A DNA stretch of 57,086 nucleotides from Chloroflexota bacterium. Lineage in GTDB: Bacteria; Chloroflexota; Chloroflexia; Chloroflexales; Roseiflexaceae. The notes under the pieces were generated by a model. That model was not told where the DNA came from. It searched no databases and saw only the letters and a list, made by a program, of their open reading frames with translations. This document shows, in pieces, positions 35,618-44,659 of this stretch. The position numbers were made by a program, and so were the translations under genes. Location of the stretch: positions 1 to 57,086 of the forward strand of contig JACAEQ010000086.1 of the NCBI GenBank assembly GCA_013388755.1, written 5' to 3'. How positions within the stretch are numbered: position 1 is the first letter of the stretch; the number at the start of each line of letters is the position of its first letter.

Positions 35618-35691
35618 CAATACGTTTCAACTACGCCCGTCACCACCCTGGCCCTCCCCCGCTGGGAGAGGGAGTCCGACTCCGCTGGGGA
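35618..35691 (-). repeat. MITE-like repeat, family 2, truncated copy
   Basis: CCAATACGTTTCAACTACGC followed by CCGTCACC, GGCCCTCCCCCG and GGGAGTCCGAC matches the left part of 47644-47776. The matching right terminal repeat is missing. It fills the gap between the binding-protein stop and the MalF-type gene, where it could form an mRNA hairpin. Confidence 0.7.
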
Positions 35692-37131
35692 CTAACCCTG
35701 ACCTTTCAACGTTTCATCCAGCTTGGCCTGACAGAGTGCCTGTGCCTCCGCTAACGCCTCCTTCGGCGACTTGCGCTTCGCCAGGACTTCCCCGACGGCA
35801 GAACCCAGCGTGTCGTTGGCGAATGTTTCGATCGGCGAGGTCCACATCTCGACTGCATCGTTCAGATAGTTTGCGAAGAAGTCATTATAATCCTGCGCCT
35901 TCTCCTGGCCGACGGCATTGACCAGTCTGGTCGTCAGAACCGTCGGTGGAAACGCCTTCCAGGACGGCGTATCCATAATGTATTCATACCAGATCTGCCA
36001 GCCCGTGGTTGCGATGTACTCGACGAGCTGAAAGGCCGCCTCGGGGTTCGTTGTTCCTTTTGGAACGACCCACCAGTTTGGCCAGAAAGCAGTCAGCGAG
36101 CGGTTCCCGCCCGGCCCGAATGGAAGTTTCGCCACATCGAACTCAAACGGAATTTCGGCATCGGTCGTTGACCAGCTTCCCTCGGTTGCCATCGACGCCC
36201 GGCCGAGGTTGAACGCTGTCTCAGGGTAGGTACCGGCCCAGTTGCCGGCAACATTCAGTTGTTCAATATCGCCGCCAAAGTCCTCATTGAGCCACCTGAC
36301 CCAGTAATCAAGCCAGGCGACATTCGCATCGCTGTCGAGGGTATAGCGTGTCCCGGCGCTGTCGTACAGCTGACCGCCATTCATTGCGCTCCATGCCGGG
36401 TAGATCCAGCTGTTGCCAAACGGTACGAACCCGGCCTGCTGGAGCTGGCCGTTGTCGATAACGACGAACTCACGAGAGAGGGCCCGGATCTCATCCCAGG
36501 TTTTCGGGAACGTGTCGCGGCTGAATGAGATACCTTTCTCACGGAACATCTCCGTATTGACATACACCGCAGCAGCACCCGCCGACGAGGGCAGACCGTA
36601 GGTCTTCCCCTGCCACTGGCATGACTTCAGCGGTGCCTCATAGATCGCGTCAGGCCTCGCCGTCCTGGCCGATTGCAGATAGTCGTCAATCGCAAGCAGC
36701 GAACCGCGCGCAGCAAACTCGACTGGCGGCTCATACAGTGTGGCGACATCGGGCGGGTTACCACCGGCGATCCGCGACAGTAAGGTCTCAATGTACCCTT
36801 CGCCGTTGCCGGGATTCTGATACTGAACCTTGATCGTGGGGTTCTGCTTTTCAAACTCGCCAATCATCAACGGCAGGACTTCCTGGGTCGTCGGTGTGGT
36901 ATAGCGATTGAACCACTCAATGGTCACCTGTTTCGTCGACTCGACCTGCGCGGGCGCTGTTGTGGGCGCAGCAACGCCGGGCGCCGCCGTGGGCGGCGGC
37001 GCAGGTTGCCGGGTGGTGGGGGCGCCGCCGCACGCGGCAATCACTGCCGCACTGGCGGAGATGGCTGTCGCGCGCAAGAACGCGCGGCGGCTGACAACGG
37101 TTCGACGCACTTCGCTGTCCTCGGTTCGCAT
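35692..37131 (-). CDS. ABC transporter sugar-binding lipoprotein, family 1
   Basis: About 479 residues. RRTVVSRRAFLRATAISASA carries a Tat-type RR motif, and the lipobox AVIAAC sets the lipidated Cys near residue 34. A Pro/Ala linker and the SBP_bac_1 domain follow (TIEWFNRYTTPTTQEVLPLMIGEFEKQNPTIKV). I chose ATG 37131 because AAGGAG lies six bases upstream. ATG 37152 and 37185 lack such a site. It delivers a sugar to the MalF/MalG-type permeases encoded downstream. Confidence 0.92.
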   Translation of the reverse strand: MRTEDSEVRRTVVSRRAFLRATAISASAAVIAACGGAPTTRQPAPPPTAAPGVAAPTTAPAQVESTKQVTIEWFNRYTTPTTQEVLPLMIGEFEKQNPTIKVQYQNPGNGEGYIETLLSRIAGGNPPDVATLYEPPVEFAARGSLLAIDDYLQSARTARPDAIYEAPLKSCQWQGKTYGLPSSAGAAAVYVNTEMFREKGISFSRDTFPKTWDEIRALSREFVVIDNGQLQQAGFVPFGNSWIYPAWSAMNGGQLYDSAGTRYTLDSDANVAWLDYWVRWLNEDFGGDIEQLNVAGNWAGTYPETAFNLGRASMATEGSWSTTDAEIPFEFDVAKLPFGPGGNRSLTAFWPNWWVVPKGTTNPEAAFQLVEYIATTGWQIWYEYIMDTPSWKAFPPTVLTTRLVNAVGQEKAQDYNDFFANYLNDAVEMWTSPIETFANDTLGSAVGEVLAKRKSPKEALAEAQALCQAKLDETLKGQG

Positions 37132-37190
37132 AGTCAGCTCCTTGATACTCATTGAGCAACAAACGACTCTGTCGCTGTCGGGCAACCTTG

Positions 37191-38123
37191 CTACACCTGC
37201 GTCGCGGCGGCGGCGCCAATCAATCCGGCATCCGATCCAAGTGCAGCTGTGATAACTGGCAGATCGCGCCCGCCATCTGCCCAGATATGCGCCCTGGCAG
37301 ATGCAACCATGCAGTCCTGGTAGAGGCCGCTGGCTGTCCCCAACCCACCACCGACAATCACGGCCTCCGGGTCGAGCACATTCACCAGCCAGCCGATGCT
37401 GACGCCAAGCGCCTCACCGGCGCTCCGCACAACATCGGTCGCGATCACGTCGCCGGCATGCGCCGCCGCCAGCACCTCTTCACCACGTGTCAGAGAGGCA
37501 GATGCCAGCGCATTGTACCGCGCGACAAGCGCCGGCCCCGACGCATAATCTTCAAGAACGAAGTGCTGACGCGCACCACACTGCGCGCAGGTGAATGTGT
37601 AGGGACTGCTGGCAAGCACCAGGGCGTTGCCGCGCGCCCCGGCAAGGGGACGGCCACCCTGGACCAGACAGGAACTGATGCCCGTGCCGACAGTGACAAA
37701 CACGAAGAGTTGAAACGGGCGGCCTGCACCGTAACGTGCCTCGGCCAGTGCATGCACACGCACATCGGCATCGACAACCGCCGGCGCCAGACGCGCCAGG
37801 CGCTCGCGTACCGGCAGGCCGTGCCAGGCAACGGTATGGGCGCTGGTCACGTTACCCTGCTGATCGACCAGTTCGCAGACGCCAATGCCGATGCCGCAGA
37901 CACTGATGCCGGATACCGCCGCCTCAAGCTGGAGATCCGTCGCCAGGCGCACCGTATCTTCCAGAATGGCACCACCGCCGCGCGTCGCCACGGTCAGTTG
38001 CTCGCGCCGGGCCAGCACCCGGCCAGATGCAAGCGCAACCAGGCCAGCGGCGATTTTGGTGCCGCCAACATCAATGCCAATCGCGTGCTCCCCGGCGACA
38101 ACGACTGAACCTGGATCAGTCAT
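37191..38123 (-). CDS. ROK-family sugar kinase
   Basis: About 310 residues: AIGIDVGGTKIAAGLV phosphate-binding motif (about residues 13-28), VDADVRVHALAEARYG (catalytic Asp in the ND-A-N region), FVTVGTGISSCLV, and CAQCGARQHFVLEDYASGPAL in place of the usual zinc motif CxCGxxGCxE. Here the third Cys and the upstream GH are replaced, so zinc binding is altered. It should phosphorylate a hexose or hexosamine entering through the adjacent importer; with NagB this points to glucosamine-type sugars. ATG 38123 has GAGG seven bases upstream. First gene of the long minus-strand operon. Confidence 0.85.
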   Translation of the reverse strand: MTDPGSVVVAGEHAIGIDVGGTKIAAGLVALASGRVLARREQLTVATRGGGAILEDTVRLATDLQLEAAVSGISVCGIGIGVCELVDQQGNVTSAHTVAWHGLPVRERLARLAPAVVDADVRVHALAEARYGAGRPFQLFVFVTVGTGISSCLVQGGRPLAGARGNALVLASSPYTFTCAQCGARQHFVLEDYASGPALVARYNALASASLTRGEEVLAAAHAGDVIATDVVRSAGEALGVSIGWLVNVLDPEAVIVGGGLGTASGLYQDCMVASARAHIWADGGRDLPVITAALGSDAGLIGAAAATQV

Positions 38124-38190
38124 TGCCTGTCCTCTCGCTTCATTGCGCTGAACCGGCGCTGCCCTGTGGCCAGGGGCCAGCGCTGTTCGC

Positions 38191-38218
38191 ACGATAGAGG
38201 TCTATACCAGTGCGTCAA
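38191..38218 (-). promoter_or_regulatory. Candidate promoter of the sugar operon
   Basis: On the minus strand TTGACG (38218-38213), a 16-base spacer and TATCGT (38196-38191) lie about 70 bases before ATG 38123. The -10 is a weak match, so this is a moderate call. Confidence 0.4.
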
Positions 38219-38323
38219 TCCTAGGCGATCATGCGTGGTTTGTCAATTGCCGGAGAACAGGGCGAAAGTACTGGCCAGAGCGACCGTGGAACCTGTCTGA
38301 ATTGCCGCCTGGCGGTGGGGATG

Positions 38324-41065
38324 CTAGACGGCCGGCAGGACGAAACTGAACGTACTGCCTTCGTTGATCTGGCTTTCGACCCAGATGCGCCCGCCGAGCA
38401 GTTTGATGAGCGGCCTGACCAGCGACAGCCCCAGGCCGGTGCCGCCGGCTTCGACTTTAAGAGGGTTTTCGGTGCGGTAGAAGCGTTCGAAGATTCGCTC
38501 GATTTCTTCCGGTGCAATACCAACGCCGGTATCGCGCACCTCGATCTGTACATAGCGTCCCGGGCGCAGGCCATCGCGCAACGTTTCCGGCACCGCATCA
38601 GCACCCACTTCGCGCGCTTCAATCGCGATCTTGCCGCTGCGCGGCGTATACTTGACCGCATTGGAGACCAGGTTGAACAGAATCTGGTTGAAGCGCCGTG
38701 CATCCGCGCGCACCAGCGGCAGACCGGCAGGAATGCTCAACGAGAGCGCCTGTTGTCGTTCGATCACTTTTGGCTGCAATTCAAGCATGACCCCACTCAG
38801 TGTCTCGGCCACGTGCAACGGCCGCAGCTCCAGTTCGACACTGCCGGTCTCGATCTTGGTAATATCCAGCAGGTCATTGATAATTGCAATCATGCGCTCG
38901 GCGTTCGTCTGAATGATCTCGAGAAACTCCTTCTGCGTCTCGTTGACCGGCCCCAGGCTTCCCATAGCCAGCAACTGCGTGAACCCCTTGATCGAGGTCA
39001 TGGGTGTGCGTAACTCGTGCGAGACCGTGCCGATGAACTCGGTTTTCAATCGATCAGACTCGATCTCGCGCGTGCGATCGCGAAACACCGCCACCGCGCC
39101 CATCAAGGTATCCTTGCTCGAGATCACCGGGTCCAATGTGATACTGATCGTCCGCGTGCTGTACTCGAACGTTGTTGACAGTGTCCGTGGCTGGTTGCGC
39201 TCGTCCCATGGATTGGCGAGCAGATCGTCAAGGGCCAGTTCACCGGCGCGCTGCCCCAGCAGCCGCTTCAACAACTCGCCCAGGTGCCAGATCACCAGTT
39301 CTTCGATCGGCCGGTCAAGAATGCGCTCAACTGCCAGGTTGGCGGTCAGGACGCTGCCGAACTGATCGCACACAATCACGCCATCGGAGAGGCTCTGGAG
39401 GATGGCGGTGCTCTGGCTGACTGCCGCTTCCTGGCGTTGCTGCATTTCGTAGCGATGCATCAACTGTTGTTCGACCTCGCGATAGATCTGGGCATTGTGA
39501 ATACCAATGGCGATCTGGCTGGCCGAGGCATTGAGCAGCCGCATATGCTCATCGCGAAAGTACCCGGTCGCTTCGTGCGATAGCACCAGGACGCCCTGTA
39601 CTTCGTGGTGAGCGATCAAGGGGACGGCGATCATCGAACCATGCCGCTTGGACGACGGATCATCCAGCGGCGGCGGCACCCAGCGCGGATCGGCGGCGAC
39701 ATCAGGGACATTCAGCGGTTTGCGGTGCTGCGCCACCCAGCCGACCACCCCATGACCTACCGGGAAACGCACGAACCCGACATCGTGATGACTGCCCAGC
39801 ATCGCGCGATCAACCAGTTGATCCGTCTCGCGATCAATCAGCATGATGGACCCGTGTTCAACCCCAATCAGTTGTGCAAGCGTACTGAGCGAGTTCTGCA
39901 TGATCACATCTTCGTCAAGCGTACTGCTGACTTCGAGTGCGATTGCATTGAGGGTTTCGAGCGTATCGCGTTCGATCTGCAACTCGCGCGTGCGTTCAGC
40001 AATACGCTCCTCGAGCATGGCGTTGAATTCGCGAACCTCGGCGTAGAGACGGGCATTCTCCAGTGCAATCGCCGCCTGGCCGGCAACCGAACGAACAAAC
40101 TCCTGCTCGGAACGATCGCTGAGCATAGTCCCACTGCCCTGGCACACGATCACGCCAGCATTGCCAGCCTGGGTCACCAGCGGCACAGCAAGCGCCGCAC
40201 TGCCAGGCAGCGACCAGCCACTCTGCCTATCATCGGCGAGGTCCAGCTCAAGCATCGGCTCAGCCTGCCGCAGCGCGCGCACAACCAGATCGTCAGGGCA
40301 CGCGGACGGGACGATCTGTTGCACGGCTGGTTCGGCGCCAAGCCGTAACGCCAGGTTCAACTGGCCGGTCGTCGAGTCGATCAGCCAGATATCAACAATA
40401 ACCGCTGCCAGCGCCTCGGACAGCGCTGCACCAACCCGGGCCAGGTGCCGTTCGCGATCAAACGTTGCTGAAAGCTCACGAGCCAGCAGATTGAGGCGCG
40501 ACACGTGCAACGTGGTCCGGTCGGTCACCTCGGCGTCACGGTAGAGACTTTCGACCAGCAGGCGCGTTTCATTGAGCTCATGCGCCACTTTGTGAGCCGC
40601 AGCCACCCAGCGTTCCGCCGAGGTTACAATGACATGCTCCATCAGCTCATCAAGCGCGCCAACCAGCACGCGACGGCTATCAGCCTCAGGCGCATGCCCA
40701 TTGCTTGTGGCGCCATCCTCAGACAGAGCATCCACGGCCAGGCGACGCAGGCGATAGAGCAGCGCAAGGTAGTGCGGCAGATCGTCGTCGCCGGCACTGC
40801 TGCGCAATGCGCGCAACATGCTCAGGCATTCGTCCAGTGGTGCGCCATCACCTTCAGAAGCAGCGATCAGGCCATCGTAAATCGAGGTCAGCAGCACGCG
40901 CCGCTCATCGGGATGGACGATGACCTCTGCACCTTGCTCGCCGCCCGGGCCGGCGCCGTTTCGTGCAGTGAATACCTCGTCACCAGCGGCGATCCAGCGT
41001 GGCAAGAGCACCGTACGGTTGGCGTTCAACCATTGTGTGAGCTGTGTTGGCATCGTCTGTTGCAT
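38324..41065 (-). CDS. Soluble multi-domain histidine kinase (GAF-GAF-PAS)
   Basis: A 913-residue kinase without membrane segments. The N-terminal 170 residues are helical and recall the RsbRD_N/RsbR sensor fold. A GAF domain (about 200-345) and a coiled coil (about 345-385) follow, then a second GAF (about 385-540), a PAS (about 565-670), HisKA with His683 (FIGTVSHELRTPM) and HATPase (NLVSNAVKYTP, DTGVGI, GTGLGLSLV). It is immediately downstream of RsbT- and RsbX-like genes. It could therefore report stress or redox/light signals in the same pathway. No response regulator is adjacent. Confidence 0.9.
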   Translation of the reverse strand: MQQTMPTQLTQWLNANRTVLLPRWIAAGDEVFTARNGAGPGGEQGAEVIVHPDERRVLLTSIYDGLIAASEGDGAPLDECLSMLRALRSSAGDDDLPHYLALLYRLRRLAVDALSEDGATSNGHAPEADSRRVLVGALDELMEHVIVTSAERWVAAAHKVAHELNETRLLVESLYRDAEVTDRTTLHVSRLNLLARELSATFDRERHLARVGAALSEALAAVIVDIWLIDSTTGQLNLALRLGAEPAVQQIVPSACPDDLVVRALRQAEPMLELDLADDRQSGWSLPGSAALAVPLVTQAGNAGVIVCQGSGTMLSDRSEQEFVRSVAGQAAIALENARLYAEVREFNAMLEERIAERTRELQIERDTLETLNAIALEVSSTLDEDVIMQNSLSTLAQLIGVEHGSIMLIDRETDQLVDRAMLGSHHDVGFVRFPVGHGVVGWVAQHRKPLNVPDVAADPRWVPPPLDDPSSKRHGSMIAVPLIAHHEVQGVLVLSHEATGYFRDEHMRLLNASASQIAIGIHNAQIYREVEQQLMHRYEMQQRQEAAVSQSTAILQSLSDGVIVCDQFGSVLTANLAVERILDRPIEELVIWHLGELLKRLLGQRAGELALDDLLANPWDERNQPRTLSTTFEYSTRTISITLDPVISSKDTLMGAVAVFRDRTREIESDRLKTEFIGTVSHELRTPMTSIKGFTQLLAMGSLGPVNETQKEFLEIIQTNAERMIAIINDLLDITKIETGSVELELRPLHVAETLSGVMLELQPKVIERQQALSLSIPAGLPLVRADARRFNQILFNLVSNAVKYTPRSGKIAIEAREVGADAVPETLRDGLRPGRYVQIEVRDTGVGIAPEEIERIFERFYRTENPLKVEAGGTGLGLSLVRPLIKLLGGRIWVESQINEGSTFSFVLPAV

Positions 41066-41098
41066 ACCGGTGCCTGCCCTGTTCCTGACTACGACCTG

Positions 41099-41674
41099 CT
41101 ACGTCTGCACGACGACAACGGTTGCATCGTCGGAATGCTTGCCGTAGTGTTCCAGGATCTGCTCCGCCAGCGTCTGGGGGGGCTGGCGGATGTCAAGACG
41201 CAAATCCTGGGCGAAGTGTGATGAAACGCCATCGCTATACAACACGAAGAGATCGCCCGGATCGTAGGTGTAGTGGAGCTCCAGCAAGTTCGGCAGGCGA
41301 TAGCCAAGAATACCATTCTTGGAGATCGGCTTGATTGGTTTGCGGCTATAGACATAGATACCAATATTGCCGACCCCGATGTATGATGCGCTGTTTTGCG
41401 ACGGGTCGATCCGCAGCAATCCTGCCACCGCACCACGCGTCGTATGTAACGCCTCGTGCGACAGGCGGATCAACTCGGGCAGCGGGCGCCCGGCACGTTC
41501 ACGGAACACCCCTTCGGCGAGGCGCGCAGCACGCGCAGCTTCTTCACCGCCACCCAGACCATCGACAACGGCCACAAGCATGCCGCTGCCGTTCACTGTC
41601 TCCACCATCCAGACATCGCCCGAGACATGCTGGCCCTGTTTGGCGCGATTGACGGCTCCCCAGAGCATATTCAT
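41099..41674 (-). CDS. PP2C-type phosphatase, RsbX/SpoIIE-like
   Basis: About 191 residues. GDVWMVETVNGSGMLVAVVDGLGGGEEAARAARLA holds the first metal-binding Asp and the DGLGGG motif; LFVLYSDGVSSHF and HSDDATVVVVQT carry the other metal Asps. This short PP2C form matches RsbX, which dephosphorylates RsbS/RsbR-type antagonists in the partner-switch pathway. ATG 41674 overlaps the stop of the RsbT-like gene (ATGA), indicating coupling. No RsbS or RsbR gene is nearby. Confidence 0.83.
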   Translation of the reverse strand: MNMLWGAVNRAKQGQHVSGDVWMVETVNGSGMLVAVVDGLGGGEEAARAARLAEGVFRERAGRPLPELIRLSHEALHTTRGAVAGLLRIDPSQNSASYIGVGNIGIYVYSRKPIKPISKNGILGYRLPNLLELHYTYDPGDLFVLYSDGVSSHFAQDLRLDIRQPPQTLAEQILEHYGKHSDDATVVVVQT

Positions 41675-42132
41675 CGGCGGACCTTTCCAGGCCAGCCGTC
41701 GCCGTAGCGCTTGCTCGGCCATTTCACCGCGCGAACCCGCGTGCCTGTACCGACTGTGGAGTCAATGTGAAAATCATCCATCAGGCGCTGAACGCCAGGG
41801 AGGCCGGCGCCAAGCGTATGAGCCGTACTGTACCCATCACGCATCGCCAGCGCGATATCGGCAATGCCCGGCCCACGGTCACGCGCCTCGACAGCAATAC
41901 CGCGCCGTCCGCCATCCTCCACCAGCTCAACAATCAATTCACCACTGCCGGCGTGTACAAGGATGTTGCGTGTCAGCTCCAGCACCGCGATCTCGATGCG
42001 TGTACGATCGATCTCATCGAACCCCACCAGCGTCGCCAGGTCACGCGCTCGCCCCATGGCGACATAGACATCAACATCGCGTGCGACGGGACAGACCACC
42101 GACTGCATCAGAGTGTACTCCTGTGCGTGCAT
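41671..42132 (-). CDS. RsbT-like serine/threonine kinase
   Basis: A 153-residue GHKL ATPase: RIEIAVLELTRNILVHAGSG (N-box, Asn56), ARDRGPGI (metal/ATP motif), GYSTAHTLGAGLPGVQRLMD (ATP lid) and GTGTRVRAVKW. The N-box containing ELTRNILVHA and the GLPGV lid are closest to RsbT, the switch-protein kinase of stressosomes, not to anti-sigma RsbW. It should phosphorylate STAS-domain partners; those are not in the window. Upstream genes of a standard rsbRST cluster are missing. Confidence 0.85.
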   Translation of the reverse strand: MHAQEYTLMQSVVCPVARDVDVYVAMGRARDLATLVGFDEIDRTRIEIAVLELTRNILVHAGSGELIVELVEDGGRRGIAVEARDRGPGIADIALAMRDGYSTAHTLGAGLPGVQRLMDDFHIDSTVGTGTRVRAVKWPSKRYGDGWPGKVRR

Positions 42133-42319
42133 GGCGGCTAGCGCGCAGTGTTACAGTTCGCTGACACGGCAGCAGGCGCGAGGTATGCGGGTAGAGGTGA
42201 TTACCGTGTCATATCCATGCAACAACGCGCGCTATGGGAACACCTGCGCCCGGGTCAAGTATAGTTGAGGTGCTGCGCGCAAGTTGGATCGAAATGCGCT
42301 CAATATCGGTGCGGTTTGA
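42133..42319. other. Intergenic region upstream of the RsbT-like gene
   Basis: With the flanking 42551-42630 this makes a region of about 500 bases holding only the weakly supported small frame at 42320-42550. No clear promoter, hairpin or repeat could be assigned. Confidence 0.5.
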
Positions 42320-42550
42320 TCAGCTACGACCGAGGCGCCAGGCGGCAAGCGAGCGCCGGAGTTGTTCAGCGTCACGGCTCGAGGGCAGCATGGTACCGTC
42401 GGCCATGAACACGACCGCGCGCACATTCCGCGGCACACGACCAAAGGAGGCGCTGATACGCGCATCAAGCGCCGGACGGTAGTAGAGGATCGCCATCACC
42501 CCGGCGCAATGCACCGAGAGATCATCATAGCCGAGCCAGAGCTGATCCAT
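42320..42550 (-). CDS. Small protein, possibly DUF370 (RemA/RemB)-like
   Basis: A 76-residue frame: GVMAILYYRPALDARI, then RNVRAVVFMADGTMLPSSRDAEQLRRS. The order (short hydrophobic AIL strand, basic loop, AVVFMADG strand, SP/SS turn, AEQLRR helix) recalls DUF370/RemB proteins such as the B. subtilis matrix regulators, but the likeness is weak. No good ribosome binding site is seen upstream of the ATG. It may be a real small gene of unknown role or a chance frame. Confidence 0.35.
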   Translation of the reverse strand: MDQLWLGYDDLSVHCAGVMAILYYRPALDARISASFGRVPRNVRAVVFMADGTMLPSSRDAEQLRRSLAAWRLGRS

Positions 42551-42630
42551 GAGCGGACCAGAGCAAACGGGTCACGCAGGTAGCGGCCTGCCGCTCCCGT
42601 GACCCGTTCAGCCATTCGATACCCAGCCAG

Positions 42631-43617
42631 TTATCGCCCGATACGCTTCTTGAGTTCCTCCGTCAGCAGGGGAACGATTTCATTGGCATCGCCGACAACG
42701 CCGTAACTTGCCACGCGAAAGATGGGGGCCTCTGGATCCTTGTTGATCGCCACAATGGTGCGCGACGAGCGCATACCCGCAAGATGCTGGATGGCGCCAG
42801 AAATGCCAACCGCCATGTACAACCTGGGGCTGACCGTCTTGCCGGTCTGGCCGACCTGGTGCTCATACGGCACCCAGCCAGCGTCCACGATCGCGCGCGA
42901 TGCGCCGTAGGCGCCGCCAATCGCTTCGGCAAGAGCCGGGATGAGCTTGTAGTAGTTCTCCTGCGAGCCAAGGCCGCGCCCACCCGACACAATGATCGCC
43001 GCATCGGCCAGGTTGACAGCGCCCTGCTTCGGAGCGACACTCACCACCTTCGCGCGCATCGGCACCGGTGGCACGGCCTCGGCCACTACCGTGCCGGCAC
43101 GCGCCGGGTCGGCTTTCGGCTCGGGGAAGCTCTGTTTGCGCACGGAGACCACCGCCGGCTTACCGGCGGCGAAGGTCAGCGTGTTGATGACATTGCCGCC
43201 GTGCGAACTGCGCACGGCGCTCACGACGCCACCCGTGATCGACACACTCGTGGCGTCGGCCACGACGCCGGTATCGAGTTCTGCCGCCAGCGCCGCGCTG
43301 AAATCGCGCATCTGAAAACTCGCGCCGGTAAGGATCAGCATCGGCTGGTACTTCTTCGCCAGCGCTGCGGCCGTTCCCACATAGCCATCGGTGGTATAAT
43401 GCGTGAGCGCGCCATCATCCACAAGATACGCTTTATCCGCCCCATAGCTGAAGGCCGCGGCCGGCACATCGCCAACGCTACCGCCCAGGATCAGCGCGCC
43501 AACGCTACCGCCGCTGGCATCAGCCAGTTCACGCGCCTTGCCAAGCAGTTCCCTCGACACACCGACGATTTCGCCCTGCGCTGTGCGCTCAATATATACC
43601 CAGATTTCGTTCGACAT
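42631..43617 (-). CDS. etfA: Electron transfer flavoprotein alpha subunit
   Basis: About 328 residues. [21 protein letters not shown] starts the N-domain; [60 protein letters not shown] and [13 protein letters not shown] form the FAD site. ATG 43617 fits the family start, with AGGAG nine bases upstream; ATG 43623 is three bases from the same site. It follows etfB by 16 bases. Unlike the fixAB pair, this is the classical ETF that accepts electrons from acyl-CoA dehydrogenases. Confidence 0.95.
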   Translation of the reverse strand: MSNEIWVYIERTAQGEIVGVSRELLGKARELADASGGSVGALILGGSVGDVPAAAFSYGADKAYLVDDGALTHYTTDGYVGTAAALAKKYQPMLILTGASFQMRDFSAALAAELDTGVVADATSVSITGGVVSAVRSSHGGNVINTLTFAAGKPAVVSVRKQSFPEPKADPARAGTVVAEAVPPVPMRAKVVSVAPKQGAVNLADAAIIVSGGRGLGSQENYYKLIPALAEAIGGAYGASRAIVDAGWVPYEHQVGQTGKTVSPRLYMAVGISGAIQHLAGMRSSRTIVAINKDPEAPIFRVASYGVVGDANEIVPLLTEELKKRIGR

Positions 43618-43633
43618 ATGCATGCTCTCCTGA

Positions 43634-44410
43634 TCAGATAACCTGCGCTTCCATAAGTTTGTCGACCAGTCTGGCGGCTTTCTCGGCAGCACTCGCGCCG
43701 TCGATCATCTCGCCCTTCGGGCGTGGCGGCGGCGGCACGCGCCCGGCCAGATTCAACACCGGCGCCAGATCAGCGGATGTGAGACCAAGATCGGCTGCTG
43801 ACCAGGCCGGGATTTCTACTTTGGCGACCTTGCGGATGCGCAGGAGGGATGGGTAGCGTGGCTCGTTGATACCCTTGATCACCGAGGCGACGGCGGGCAG
43901 GCTGGCCTCAACCGTTTCGATGACCTCCTCCAGGTGGCGCTCGGCAACGATCTTGCCGGCTTCGAGCGCCGGAATCTTGCCGACATATGTCAGCTGCGGC
44001 CAGCCGAGAAGGCGGGCCAGCGCGGGCGCAAACGCGGCACTTTCATCATCGGTCGAGTTGCGACCGCATAGCACCAGATCAACATCGCCCAGCTTCTTGA
44101 TCGCGGCGGCAGCGACACGCGCCGCGCCCAGCACGTCCAGCGCAGCAAAGGCCGGGTCGCTGAGCAGGAGCGAATCGGTGGCGCCCATCGCCAGGGCGCG
44201 GCGCACCTGCTCCTTCCAGTCGTCGGGGCCGATGGAAAGCACAGTGACCTTTCCACCCAGCTTTTCGTTCCATTGCAGCGCCTCTTCGACGGCGTACTCG
44301 TCGAACAGGTTCATGATCTGCTCGATCCCGTCGGCATTGATCGTCAGATCGGCATTGATCTTGACCGAGTTATCACGCGGGACCTGCTTCATACAAACGA
44401 CGATGTGCAT
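43634..44410 (-). CDS. etfB: Electron transfer flavoprotein beta subunit
   Basis: A 258-residue Etf[22 protein letters not shown] at the N-terminus, [19 protein letters not shown], and [25 protein letters not shown] in the AMP-binding loop. The bifurcating-type DGDTAQVGP loop seen in FixA is replaced here by [10 protein letters not shown], consistent with a non-bifurcating ETF. It lies 249 bases downstream of an acyl-CoA dehydrogenase gene on the same strand and directly before etfA. Confidence 0.95.
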   Translation of the reverse strand: MHIVVCMKQVPRDNSVKINADLTINADGIEQIMNLFDEYAVEEALQWNEKLGGKVTVLSIGPDDWKEQVRRALAMGATDSLLLSDPAFAALDVLGAARVAAAAIKKLGDVDLVLCGRNSTDDESAAFAPALARLLGWPQLTYVGKIPALEAGKIVAERHLEEVIETVEASLPAVASVIKGINEPRYPSLLRIRKVAKVEIPAWSAADLGLTSADLAPVLNLAGRVPPPPRPKGEMIDGASAAEKAARLVDKLMEAQVI

Positions 44411-44659
44411 GGCGCCTCCCTCTGGAGCCGTCTGTCTGTGAGCGGCTCAACCTTTCGTCCGTGTACCACGATGATACCACAGCGCGCCTGGTAGCGCGCA
44501 ACATGACACGCCGCATTATAGCATGACCACCAGCCGGAGCCGTTCCGGGCGCGCATGCGAGGCACCGGGCAACCGGTTGCCGCTCCAGAACCTCCTACGC
44601 GAAGCAGGTGTTCCAGCGCGGCGGCGCGGCCCCGCATCATCCGGCCAGCACGCGGAACA

